A stretch of 21,993 nucleotides of DNA, from contig CAZEPW010000058.1 in NCBI GenBank assembly GCA_964514215.1, positions 1-21,993 on the forward strand, given 5' to 3'. Origin of the DNA: CAYQUC01 sp964514215 (GTDB lineage Bacteria > Pseudomonadota > Gammaproteobacteria > UBA6429 > Thiohalophilaceae). The position numbers were made by a program, and so were the translations under genes. This document shows, in pieces, positions 14,830 to 21,993 of the stretch (its first letter is position 1; every line of letters starts with the position of its first letter). The notes under the pieces are model-generated. The model worked only from the letters and a program-made list of their open reading frames with translations, had not been told where the DNA came from and searched no databases.

Positions 14830-15951
14830 ATGATGTTAAATTTAAAAACATTTTTAAAAGTAGCTGTTATTTTTACACTGGCAACTAGCAATATAAATTA
14901 TCTTTTCGCTTCAGATGATTGGGTTTATGATTTACGTTATAAAGAATTTATAGCTGAAGCAAATAAGGGCAATGGCGCTGCTATGTATGAGCTAGGTGTA
15001 ATGACCGAGCATGGTCGAGGTACTGAAAAAAATATTAATGAAGCAATAACATGGTATGAAAAAGCAATAAAGCAAGATAATGCTTCAGCTTATGTGCGTT
15101 TGGGTAAACTGTATTTAGAAGGTGTTAGTATTGGTAAAAATTACGAGAAAGCCTTTAAATATTTACAAAAAGCCAAAGAGAATAAATCATATGGAGCTTA
15201 TTATTATTTAGCTATTATGTATGAAAAGGGCTTAGGTCTTACTAAGAATTTATCGTTAGCTAAAATAAATTATGATAAAGCAGCAAAATGGGGCCATTAT
15301 GGCGCTAAAGAAAAAAGTAAAAAAATAGCTGTGTTATTAATTAACGAAAAACGTAAGAAACAAAAAACTAATGAACAGAAAAAACAACTAGAATTATCTC
15401 AGTATGAAGAAACGGTGGCAGCAGAAGTAAGACGTAAAAATCAAACTAAAATTAATACTAAAAAAATGGCATCTAAAAAATCTAAGAAGTCACTTGTTGC
15501 GATTAATGATATTAAGAAAAATTTGTTAAAAGGAATGTGGTTTAATGGTGATAGTCCTTTAGGGTTTTTACCTTCCCCTAAAACTTATTGTATTTCAAAA
15601 AATAAACTTGGATTACGTTGCGTATCAAAAGAAATTGTGCGAAATACTGGACGTGAAAAAATTTATTATCTCATTGAAAGTAAAATAAGTGATATTAATA
15701 AATTAGGTGATTTTACTATTATCTATAAAAACAAAGTGACTAAAGTCGAAGTTTTAAATCAGGTTAATGCTTCAGGTGAACAATATATTTCACGCGTTAA
15801 GGTCGGCCCTCAAAAGAAAGAACATGTTTTAAAATGTAATGTTACTGGTAAGAATGTTAGTTGCAATAAAAATGGTATGGTTAACTATGTTTTTGTTAAT
15901 TTAATTAAAAAGAAAGTTAGTAAACATGTTTTTGTTCAGGCATTTGAGTAA
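14830..15951 (+). CDS. Exported Sel1-repeat (SLR/TPR-like) protein
   Basis: This 373-residue protein has a signal peptide (residues 1-27, ending LFA before SDD). Three Sel1-like repeats follow at about 38-160: 'AMYELGVMTEHGRGTEKNIN', 'AYVRLGKLYLEGVSIGKNYE' and 'AYYYLAIMYEKGLGLTKNLS', each with the A-x-x-x-LG/A-x-x-Y-x-x-G pattern of this helix-pair solenoid. A Lys/Gln-rich, probably coiled linker spans about 165-230. A C-terminal beta-rich domain (about 240-373) with Cys pairs ('TYCISKNKLGLRC', 'LKCNVTGKNVSC') may form disulphides in the periplasm. SLR proteins usually act as protein-interaction adaptors. GGAGA (14814-14818) is 12 bases from this ATG but 6 from an in-frame TTG at 14824, which may be the true start. 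Confidence 0.82.
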   Translation: MMLNLKTFLKVAVIFTLATSNINYLFASDDWVYDLRYKEFIAEANKGNGAAMYELGVMTEHGRGTEKNINEAITWYEKAIKQDNASAYVRLGKLYLEGVSIGKNYEKAFKYLQKAKENKSYGAYYYLAIMYEKGLGLTKNLSLAKINYDKAAKWGHYGAKEKSKKIAVLLINEKRKKQKTNEQKKQLELSQYEETVAAEVRRKNQTKINTKKMASKKSKKSLVAINDIKKNLLKGMWFNGDSPLGFLPSPKTYCISKNKLGLRCVSKEIVRNTGREKIYYLIESKISDINKLGDFTIIYKNKVTKVEVLNQVNASGEQYISRVKVGPQKKEHVLKCNVTGKNVSCNKNGMVNYVFVNLIKKKVSKHVFVQAFE

Positions 15952-16024
15952 GATTTAGATTCATCAACCTGCTGGTTAAACTTGAAATATCAGCTGTAAA
16001 TGCGATAAGCATTTATTCATATTA

Positions 16025-16076
16025 TCGGAATGACGATTATTTTAAAACTCAAACTTTGAAATAACCGTCATTCCGG
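16025..16076. repeat. Inverted pair of repeat-family termini
   Basis: CGGAATGACGATTATTT and AAATAACCGTCATTCCG are nearly perfect reverse complements about 17 bases apart. The right arm is the end of copy C. The left arm matches the same terminus in opposite orientation, as in nested or head-to-head elements. Confidence 0.7.
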
Positions 16077-16140
16077 TAATTTTCAAGCCGGAATCTAATG
16101 TTAAAACCTCAAGGTAATCAAGTTGCGCTAATACTATTTT
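16061..16140 (-). repeat. Dispersed repeat family, copy C
   Basis: Read on the minus strand: AAAATAGTATTAGCGCAACT, then ACCTTGAGGTTTTAAC, then GATTCCGG with its partner CCGGAATGACGGTTAT. The block order is the same as in copies A, E and F. It lies in the gene-free interval between the Sel1 gene and rsmJ. Confidence 0.82.
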
Positions 16141-16183
16141 TATACCGATCTAACGGTTAGGTAGTTTTGCAGTGAACCCGTGG

Positions 16184-16208
16184 ATTCCCGCTAAAGGCTT
16201 GCGGGAAT
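16184..16208. repeat. ATTCCCGC / GCGGGAAT palindromic repeat
   Basis: ATTCCCGC (16184-16191) and GCGGGAAT (16201-16208) are perfect 8-bp arms around a 9-base loop, flanked by GG and GAC. A half-copy (GCGGGAATGAC) occurs near 5293 beside copy B. It is a second, REP-like motif that travels with the main family. Confidence 0.7.
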
Positions 16209-16259
16209 GACATTAGCTGTCATGACAATTGTATTTTAAAATCATGCTGGATTAAAAAA

Positions 16260-16340
16260 GTGTCATTTCGGTAATTTTTTGAGCCGAAATCTAAAATTAA
16301 AACCTCAATATTATCAGCTTACGTTAATACTATTCTATAC
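16260..16340 (-). repeat. Dispersed repeat family, copy E
   Basis: On the minus strand it reads AGTATTAACGTAAGCTGATA, then ATATTGAGGTTTTAAT, then GATTTCGG with CCGAAATGACA. The stem has changed from TTCCGG/CCGGAA to TTTCGG/CCGAAA: both arms carry the matching change, so pairing is kept. Confidence 0.8.
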
Positions 16341-16371
16341 AGAGCTAAGGTTGATTCATTTTCTCTATGCG

Positions 16372-17148
16372 TTAATTATTATTGAACGTAAAATAAATAT
16401 CATAACGTGTTTTTTTTGTTTCAATTGTGGTATTTGGCTTTAATGTCGATATGGCTTGGGCTCCTTTAGGGCGCTTTACGACAACGCGATTTTTTGCATA
16501 TTGAAGTGATACCTCAAGGAGTCTATTTTCGGTCGCGTCGATCCCCAGTAGTTTTTGTAAAATCTGCATATTTTTTTTTACGAGAGCTGATTTTTTTCTA
16601 TCGGGATACATTGGGTCAAGATAAATAACATCCGGTAAGTTCGTTATTGATTGTAAATATTCTAGACAGTTCTGTTGTATTAAATTAAACCCCAAATTTT
16701 GTATCGCTGTAAATGTTTCATCGTGACTGGCTCGATTTATGCCATCTGATACTAATTGAGCAATAATTGGCGATTGCTCGACCATTGTGATGCGACAGCC
16801 AAGGTTCGCGATAACATAAGCGTCTTTAGCGAGTCCTGCTGTTGCGTCGAGCACCCAAGGGCGTTTTTTGGCTGTTTTTAATCCGATAGCTTTTGCTATT
16901 GCTTGGCCTTTGCCTCCACCATATTGTTGTCTGTGCGCGGTTGAGCCTGAAAGAAAATCTACATGAATCTGGGTATCGGCTTCAAAATCGCGTAGTTCGA
17001 TATAGTGTGGTGTGAAATTTAAACTTAGAGTGGTGTTTACGTTTTGCAACGATACGCAGTTTAAGTGATGTTGTTGTGCAAATTTAGCGGCGTCTATTCG
17101 ACAGATCGAGTCACTATAACTAACGCTAATAATCGAATTGTTATCCAT
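16372..17148 (-). CDS. rsmJ: 16S rRNA (guanine-1516-N2)-methyltransferase RsmJ
   Basis: This 258-residue protein is close to the family length of about 250. 'YGGGKGQAIAKAIGL' (76-90) and motif I 'VLDATAGLAKDAYVIANLGC' (about 99-118) form the S-adenosylmethionine pocket. 'YLDPMYPDRKKSALVKKNMQ' (about 176-195) is the catalytic DPMYP motif with its conserved KKSALVKK extension. The end 'RYDIYF' is also typical. The enzyme methylates one guanine in helix 45 of 16S rRNA. The upstream ribosome site is weak. It is flanked by copies of the dispersed repeat and by a nucleotidase remnant, with no operon partner. Confidence 0.95.
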   Translation of the reverse strand: MDNNSIISVSYSDSICRIDAAKFAQQHHLNCVSLQNVNTTLSLNFTPHYIELRDFEADTQIHVDFLSGSTAHRQQYGGGKGQAIAKAIGLKTAKKRPWVLDATAGLAKDAYVIANLGCRITMVEQSPIIAQLVSDGINRASHDETFTAIQNLGFNLIQQNCLEYLQSITNLPDVIYLDPMYPDRKKSALVKKNMQILQKLLGIDATENRLLEVSLQYAKNRVVVKRPKGAQAISTLKPNTTIETKKTRYDIYFTFNNN

Positions 17149-17267
17149 ATTTTAAGTATAACGGATTCGATGCGAGGAACAAAAGAGATAAGATACCCAG
17201 TATTTATATTAACAGTAAATACCGGGGATTGTGTCACAGACCTTGGGTGCGATTGCTGCGGCACCTT

Positions 17268-17891
17268 TTATGGTGGCACATATTGGCTGTCAGGCCACAT
17301 TTTTGTTTTGGCATTATCGATGATATTTTTTCGTTGAGATAATTTATTAACATCGCCTATAAGCAAACGATCGATAAAGAAGTCATTTGCTGGAATATCT
17401 GAATTGCCATTAGCGTCAACAAGTGAAACCACGTTTTCGAAATAACCCGGATAACCGCATAAAGTTATTGTTGGGTTAACTTCTAATGGGCGGGCACAAC
17501 CGGCAACGGTTAAATCAATACTAGAGAATCCTAATGTCCAACCACCATTTTGTTCAAATGAATTTGATGAATAAACTTCATTTAAATTAAATTCAATTAA
17601 GCGCTTTAATTCTGGAGCTGTAATTTCACCTGTTGCTAAAATGTATGGTGCTGGTAAGAAACGATAAACATCTGAAGTACGAACATCGCCACTATTGATG
17701 GTGTTAGTAGGCTCAAATATCCAACTATATGAATTACTAAAATTACTTGTAAAGCCATTATTGTTTGTTGGAATGACAGTAGCATCAAATCGAAAGCCCT
17801 GTGTCATTGCTATGTCTGTTCCGGCAAATGCACGTAATAAATCGGTGTAGGCATTATTGAAAGTACTTTTTAATGATTTGATGAGACTGTA
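17268..17891 (-). pseudogene. Truncated 5'-nucleotidase-family gene, C-terminal domain only
   Basis: The frame is open from just after a TAG (17892-17894) to TGA at 17268, with an ATG only at 17807. Upstream of that ATG the frame already reads 'NNAYTDLLRAFAGTDIAMTQ', continuing 'GFRFDATVIP', 'SDVYRFLPAPYILATGEITA' and 'PELKRLIEFNL'. These are the substrate-specificity motifs of the UshA/SoxB-type nucleotidase C-terminal domain. The N-terminal metallophosphatase domain with its metal ligands is missing, and the 200 bases further upstream show no continuation apart from a short out-of-frame stretch. I therefore read it as a remnant. A stand-alone 179-residue protein from 17807 is possible but would lack catalysis. 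Confidence 0.72.
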
Positions 17892-18057
17892 CTAAATTCT
17901 GTGGTTGTTGTGATGGTATTGTTCAAATGTGGGAATAAATCTCATAAAAGTTAGGAGCAAAATACCGATAAATCATTTTACAAATGTTTCGGTGCTGAAT
18001 AAATAATCAATTTTGAAAAAATAGTCGGTTTTTAGAGGCGTTATTGAGTCTTAGGTT

Positions 18058-18150
18058 GGTATAAGTAAAAATTTTAACGTAAGCCTTATAATCTTGAGGT
18101 TTTAACTTTAGATTATGGCTTAAAACAGTGTTGGAATGACGGTTATTCTA
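18058..18150 (+). repeat. Dispersed repeat family, copy F
   Basis: GGTATAAGTAAAAATTTTAA, then CGTAAGCCTTATAATCTTGA, then GGTTTTAACTTTAGATT and a degenerate stem, ending TGGAATGACGGTTATT. It is the most degraded stem of the family: TATGGCT against GTTGGAA. It lies between the nucleotidase remnant and the cytochrome promoter region. A run of eight G follows at 18168-18175. Confidence 0.78.
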
Positions 18151-18205
18151 AAGTGTGGGGGGGGAATAATAAGCGTTATTGTTGTGTAAATTTCAGACGG
18201 TGAAA

Positions 18206-18221
18206 TGTGATGAGCATCACT
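18206..18221. promoter_or_regulatory. Near-consensus CRP-type site upstream of the cytochrome genes
   Basis: TGTGA-TGAGCA-TCACT differs from the CRP consensus at one position. A -10-like TATACT lies at 18255-18260, placing the site roughly 50 bases upstream of the expected transcript start. Control by CRP or a related Crp/Fnr regulator is inference. Confidence 0.55.
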
Positions 18222-18270
18222 TTTGATATTTCAAGTGTACAGTTTTTGAGCCGATATACTTAATACCATT

Positions 18271-18292
18271 CCCTGAAACCAGATACTCAGGG
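18271..18292 (+). promoter_or_regulatory. Leader hairpin before the first cytochrome gene
   Basis: CCCTGA (18271-18276) and TCAGGG (18287-18292) form a perfect 6-bp stem with a 10-base loop. There is no T-run, so it is not a terminator. It falls in the likely 5' untranslated region and may stabilise or regulate the message. I do not recognise a riboswitch class. Confidence 0.4.
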
Positions 18293-18357
18293 AGTCGCAT
18301 ATATATAGTATGTATCGATGAGGTGGATATTTTGGATTAGCCTGTGAAGGAATTTTA

Positions 18358-19515
18358 ATGAGCCAAGTTTTTATTAATATTTTTTACTATCAAGCTCAGT
18401 CACGGTTACAGTGGATAATGAAACAATTTGTATTGATGTTGTTATTATTGTTGCCAGTTCAATCAGTTGAGGCTGTAACCATCGGCAAAAATTTTGACCA
18501 TTTTGAAACTAATTTTATTTTAAATGGTGCTCATCAGCGAATAAGGTGTGGCATTTGTCATAACCGAGGCCAATTTAAAGGAACGCCAACATTATGCACA
18601 GGATGCCATGGCGTTTCTAGCTCTATTGCAGTTTCTAAATTATCATTTGCGCACATTAAAAGTAACGAGGCTTGTGATAATTGTCACACAGAAAAACGCT
18701 GGACGGGCGCGCGCGTGGATCATAACTCCATTGATGGATCGTGTTTTAATTGCCACAATACTCGTAATGCGAAGGGCAAGCGCTCAAGTCATGTGAGCAG
18801 CAGTAACTTATGTGAAGATTGTCATCGCACCGTGGCTTGGCGACCCGCTCGATTCACGCATGATAATGTTTCACAAGCTTGTGCTAATTGCCACAATACT
18901 GTTATAGCTCGTGGGAAAAATAGTCTGCATATTCAAACAACGACAGCTTGTGATAGTTGCCATAGCACTAATGGTTGGAGACCTGCTAAATTTATACACG
19001 AAAATATCGTGAATAATTGTAATAGTTGCCATAATCGTACGCGCGCACGCGGAATTCCACTAACAGGGCATGTGCAGACAACATCAGGTTGTGAAACTTG
19101 TCATACAACCCGGGCATGGAAACCAGCAACTTTTGTTCATGACTCAGCTACGGGTAACTGCTCAAATTGCCATAATGGTTCAGTTGCAAGCAAACAAAGC
19201 TCAGGGCATTTTTCAACAACAAAGCAATGTAATGATTGCCATACTGTTCGTGGATGGAAACCGGCACGCTTTGTACATGGCATTAATTACCCTAATCATG
19301 GTAGTCGATTAAAATGCATTAAATGTCATAAAACAAATAATCAAACTATCCAATGGCGAGATCAATCATTAAGTCCGGATTGCGCTGGTTGCCATCGAAA
19401 TAAATATACTCCGAAAGAACATAAAAATGCCAGTGTAGTTGCCCTTAAAGATTGTGCAGGTACTTGCCATAAATCCAAACCTGAACACTCTGCTCGAGAC
19501 TCCGGTTGGGATTAG
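18358..19515 (+). CDS. Multihaem c-type cytochrome, 13 CXXCH plus one CX3CH
   Basis: This 385-residue exported protein has a hydrophobic signal 'MKQFVLMLLLLLPVQSVEA' at residues 21-39. The ATG at 18358 has a good AAGGA six bases upstream, while the internal ATG at 18418 has none, so a long n-region is likely. The mature start 'NFDHFETNF...GAH' and 'FKGTP' is a known opening of multihaem cytochromes. There are thirteen CXXCH haem sites (CGICH first, CAGCH last) and one terminal CAGTCH with a three-residue gap. The middle repeats every 46-47 residues with two haems: CxNCHN-x-AxGK-x-H, then CxxCHxxxxWxPAxFxH, whose spare histidines could be distal ligands. It should need the Ccm haem-attachment system and carry electrons in the periplasm or at the surface. 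Confidence 0.92.
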   Translation: MSQVFINIFYYQAQSRLQWIMKQFVLMLLLLLPVQSVEAVTIGKNFDHFETNFILNGAHQRIRCGICHNRGQFKGTPTLCTGCHGVSSSIAVSKLSFAHIKSNEACDNCHTEKRWTGARVDHNSIDGSCFNCHNTRNAKGKRSSHVSSSNLCEDCHRTVAWRPARFTHDNVSQACANCHNTVIARGKNSLHIQTTTACDSCHSTNGWRPAKFIHENIVNNCNSCHNRTRARGIPLTGHVQTTSGCETCHTTRAWKPATFVHDSATGNCSNCHNGSVASKQSSGHFSTTKQCNDCHTVRGWKPARFVHGINYPNHGSRLKCIKCHKTNNQTIQWRDQSLSPDCAGCHRNKYTPKEHKNASVVALKDCAGTCHKSKPEHSARDSGWD

Positions 19516-19611
19516 TTAGATTTATTCTTAATAAAATTGACTACTCTGAATTATCATTAATATTCTAATAATTAATCAAAAAATATTAAAATATTTTTTT
19601 CAAAAAATAAA

Positions 19612-19627
19612 ATCAATTTTGATTGAT
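19612..19627. promoter_or_regulatory. Inverted repeat between the two cytochrome genes
   Basis: ATCAAT-TTTG-ATTGAT has perfect 6-bp arms. It resembles a dimeric regulator site, but the half-site order is opposite to the FNR consensus (TTGAT-N4-ATCAA). An AT-only hairpin at 19578-19599 is too weak to call as a terminator. The 278-base gap holds nothing else that I can support. Confidence 0.3.
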
Positions 19628-19793
19628 AGTAGTCATTTTACTTAACAGTAAATCAGTTTATGAACCATTTTTGAGACCTAGGTTTACGAAAATTTTCTAA
19701 TTTAATCTATCATTACACCAAATAACTATACCTGTAAGTTGCTTACTTGTATGGTAAAAAAACAGAACAAAAAACAAACAGGGTTTGCATAAA

Positions 19794-21993
19794 ATGACTA
19801 CTTTCATACGTAATGGATTTTCATCAAAAGTAATTCGTAAGCAGGGAATAACTAAACAGCTGATTTTTAGCATTCAAGTAATATTGACGCTTTTATTTTT
19901 AAGCCAATTTAATGCAGCTTTTGCTGAGAAGGTTACTAGTAATTTTGACCATTACAAAACAGGGTTTCCTATTGATGGTGCCCATAAGAAGTTAAAGTGT
20001 AACTCCTGTCATAAACTCGGTATTTTTAAAGGAACACCTAAAACCTGTAATGGTTGTCATGGTAATCGCGCTACGATAGCGGTATCGAAAAAACCAGCCG
20101 GTCATGTTCGTAGTACTAACGGTTGTGATAGCTGTCATGTTGATAAATCTTGGTCTAATGCTCAAATGGACCATAATTCAATAACAGGTTCATGCGTAAC
20201 ATGTCATAACGGCAGCATTAAAAATGCTAAACGAAAATCTAATGAGCATATTAGTTCTAGTGATAGTTGTGAAAATTGTCACTCTACTCGACGTTGGTCA
20301 CCGGCACAGTTTTTCCACACTAATATTAGTAATCAGTGTGTTAGCTGTCATAATAATCCCAGTGCAACTAAGACTCGCGGTAAAACTGTGAATCATGTTC
20401 AAAGTAGTAATGAGTGTGAGGTTTGTCATTCAAACTTCAAAACTTGGAAAGGTGGTAAGGTTGATCACAATACAGTAACGGTCGGTTGTAATAGTTGTCA
20501 TAATGGCACAACGTCAGGTCAGAAAAAATCGGATAACCATATATTAACTTCAGTATTATGTGAGCGATGCCATAGTGCAACTCGTAAAGATTGGTTAGGT
20601 GTTCGAATGGAGCATAGCGAAGTATCAACGAATTGCGTTAGCTGTCACTCAGCGGGTCAAGCTGGTGCGGCTAAAATGCAAGGTAAATCTAGCAATCACA
20701 TAACGAGTAGTGACCAATGCTCAATTTGTCATACTAACTTCAGAACATGGAAAGGTGCCAAGTTTGATCATAGTTCGACTACTGTCGATTGTTATAGTTG
20801 TCATAATGGCTCTACTTCGGGTTTACAAAAATCCGCAACGCATCCTATCACCGGAAATGTGTGCGAAGATTGTCATAAAACTACTTCAAGTCCAACAGTA
20901 TCAATATGGTCGAGCCGTATAACAATGGGACACGATTCCACAACGGATACCTGTTTACGCTGCCATGACGGTAGTACTAAAGGTAAATCAAAATCGGCTT
21001 CTCATATTCTTGTTGGGCAAGCAAAGTGTGATTTGTGTCATACCAGCCAAACAAGTTGGACTGGAACTGGTAATGTGAAAATGGATCACGGTGCTGTTAA
21101 TACCGACAATTGTGTTAGTTGTCATACTGCAAATCGCGCTAATTCAGCAAAGCAAAAAGGTAAAACGACTAATCACATTATTAGTAGCAATACCTGTACT
21201 GAGTGTCATTCCAGTTTTACTACTTGGAAAGGCGCAAAGGTTGATCATGCTGTGATAACGAAAGGTTGTGCGAGCTGTCATACTGGTTCGACTTCCGGTG
21301 CGCAAAAAGGCATAAACCATATTCCGGTCACCGTGAATGTGTGTGAAAATTGTCATGGAGCCACTGCTAATCCAACCTTGTCGGTTTGGAAAACCCGTCA
21401 GAAAATGGATCATGGTTCAGTATCACCAAACTGTGTCACGTGTCATTCAGCGGACCGAGCAACTGCGGCAAAACAATTGGGTAAAAATGTTGGTCATATT
21501 CAAAGTAGTAATGACTGTATTGTTTGTCATAGCAAAGGCTTTACGACGTGGAAAGGCGCGACTATTGATCATGGTCTAATCACAACAGGTTGTGTTAGTT
21601 GCCATAACGGTTCCACCTCCGGTGCACAAAAGGGCATAAATCATATTCCGGTGCAGCAAAATGTGTGTGAAAATTGTCATGGAGTCAATGCCAATCCAAT
21701 CTTATCGGATTGGAAAACCAAGGAGAAAATGGATCATGGCTCGGTCTCCACAAACTGTGTCACCTGTCACTCTGCGGATCGGGCAAACGCAACCAAGCAA
21801 CGCGGCAAACATCCTGCTCATATTCAAAGTAACAATCTATGTCAGGATTGCCATAAAGTGTTTACCACTTGGAAAGGCGCGACGACTGATCACAGTTTAA
21901 TCAGTAGTGGTTGTTTTAGTTGTCATAACGGCACCACGTCGGGCCTACAAAAAGGCACGGGTCACATGACGACCTTAAATGTTTGTGAAGAGT
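19794..21993 (+). CDS. Giant multihaem c-type cytochrome, at least 26 haems (partial, open at right edge)
   Basis: The frame is open for 733 codons to the window edge without a stop. The signal peptide is long (about 45-49 residues; hydrophobic core 'LIFSIQVILTLLFLSQFNAAFA'). The mature start 'NFDHYKTGFPIDGAH...FKGTPKTCNGCHG' parallels the preceding cytochrome, so the two are paralogues. I count 26 complete CXXCH motifs, with a 27th cut off at 'CEE'. Modules repeat with the order CExCH, CVxCH-(S/T)A, CxxCHxxxFxTWKGAxxDH and CxSCHNGxTSG. Module starts (TGT/TGC of CExCH) at 20559, 20862, 21342, 21666 and 21984 give lengths of 101, 160, 108 and 106 residues. The 160-residue module has six haems and the others four. 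The family probably forms a haem wire in the periplasm or outside the cell. Confidence 0.93.
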   Translation, partial: MTTFIRNGFSSKVIRKQGITKQLIFSIQVILTLLFLSQFNAAFAEKVTSNFDHYKTGFPIDGAHKKLKCNSCHKLGIFKGTPKTCNGCHGNRATIAVSKKPAGHVRSTNGCDSCHVDKSWSNAQMDHNSITGSCVTCHNGSIKNAKRKSNEHISSSDSCENCHSTRRWSPAQFFHTNISNQCVSCHNNPSATKTRGKTVNHVQSSNECEVCHSNFKTWKGGKVDHNTVTVGCNSCHNGTTSGQKKSDNHILTSVLCERCHSATRKDWLGVRMEHSEVSTNCVSCHSAGQAGAAKMQGKSSNHITSSDQCSICHTNFRTWKGAKFDHSSTTVDCYSCHNGSTSGLQKSATHPITGNVCEDCHKTTSSPTVSIWSSRITMGHDSTTDTCLRCHDGSTKGKSKSASHILVGQAKCDLCHTSQTSWTGTGNVKMDHGAVNTDNCVSCHTANRANSAKQKGKTTNHIISSNTCTECHSSFTTWKGAKVDHAVITKGCASCHTGSTSGAQKGINHIPVTVNVCENCHGATANPTLSVWKTRQKMDHGSVSPNCVTCHSADRATAAKQLGKNVGHIQSSNDCIVCHSKGFTTWKGATIDHGLITTGCVSCHNGSTSGAQKGINHIPVQQNVCENCHGVNANPILSDWKTKEKMDHGSVSTNCVTCHSADRANATKQRGKHPAHIQSNNLCQDCHKVFTTWKGATTDHSLISSGCFSCHNGTTSGLQKGTGHMTTLNVCEE

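Noticed and set aside
17065..17337. Plus-strand 90-codon open frame over the start of rsmJ
   Set aside because: It is antisense to rsmJ and to the nucleotidase remnant, with no family-like segments and no ribosome site.
18271..18292. Cyclic-di-GMP or other known riboswitch before the first cytochrome gene
   Set aside because: Only one short stem is seen, and the conserved bases of the GEMM class are not present.
19992..21900. Several open frames on both strands inside the second cytochrome gene
   Set aside because: They are shadows of the repetitive Cys/His coding sequence. The continuous 733-codon frame with regular CXXCH sites explains the region.

Overview
The window is AT-rich chromosomal DNA from a Gram-negative, most likely gammaproteobacterial, cell. 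The pointers are RsmJ, ArfB, YaaA, PpnP, DUF2956 and UPF0149 housekeeping genes, outer-membrane and lipoprotein signals, CRP-type operator sequences and c-type cytochromes. The species cannot be named from the sequence. Coding density is moderate. Several intergenic stretches hold dispersed palindromic repeats or decayed genes, which suggests a genome that is losing and rearranging sequence.

Positions 1-3062: the tail of a collagen-like Gly-X-Y protein ends at a strong terminator. A divergent pair follows. An XRE-type regulator (minus) faces a three-gene operon (plus) encoding a fatty-acid hydroxylase/sterol-desaturase-family enzyme, a GNAT acyltransferase and a PAP2/IPC-synthase-like membrane enzyme, with a perfect 11-bp-arm palindrome between them. 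I read this as a regulated lipid-modification cassette.

Positions 3266-8835: a small outer-membrane beta-barrel, ppnP, a DUF2167 membrane protein, arfB, a probable 40-residue antisense-oriented small gene with its own promoter, a hypothetical gene, a bactofilin, a CREST-superfamily (alkaline-ceramidase-like) membrane protein and yaaA.

Positions 9247-15951: a 608-residue protein with a PilZ-like C-terminal segment, a DUF4124 protein, a UPF0149 (YecA/YgfB-like) protein, a DUF2956 protein overlapping a broken lipoprotein esterase, a His/Lys-rich lipoprotein, a perfect 19-bp-arm terminator hairpin and an exported Sel1-repeat protein.

Positions 15952-18357: copies of a dispersed repeat family flank rsmJ and a truncated 5'-nucleotidase-family remnant.

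Positions 18358-21993: two related periplasmic or surface multihaem c-type cytochromes. The first is complete with 13 CXXCH sites and one CX3CH site. The second runs off the right edge with 26 complete CXXCH sites, built from tandem tetrahaem modules of about 101-108 residues and one hexahaem variant. A near-consensus CRP site lies upstream. This pair, probably for long-range electron transfer across or outside the envelope, is the most striking system here, and its extent beyond the window is unknown.
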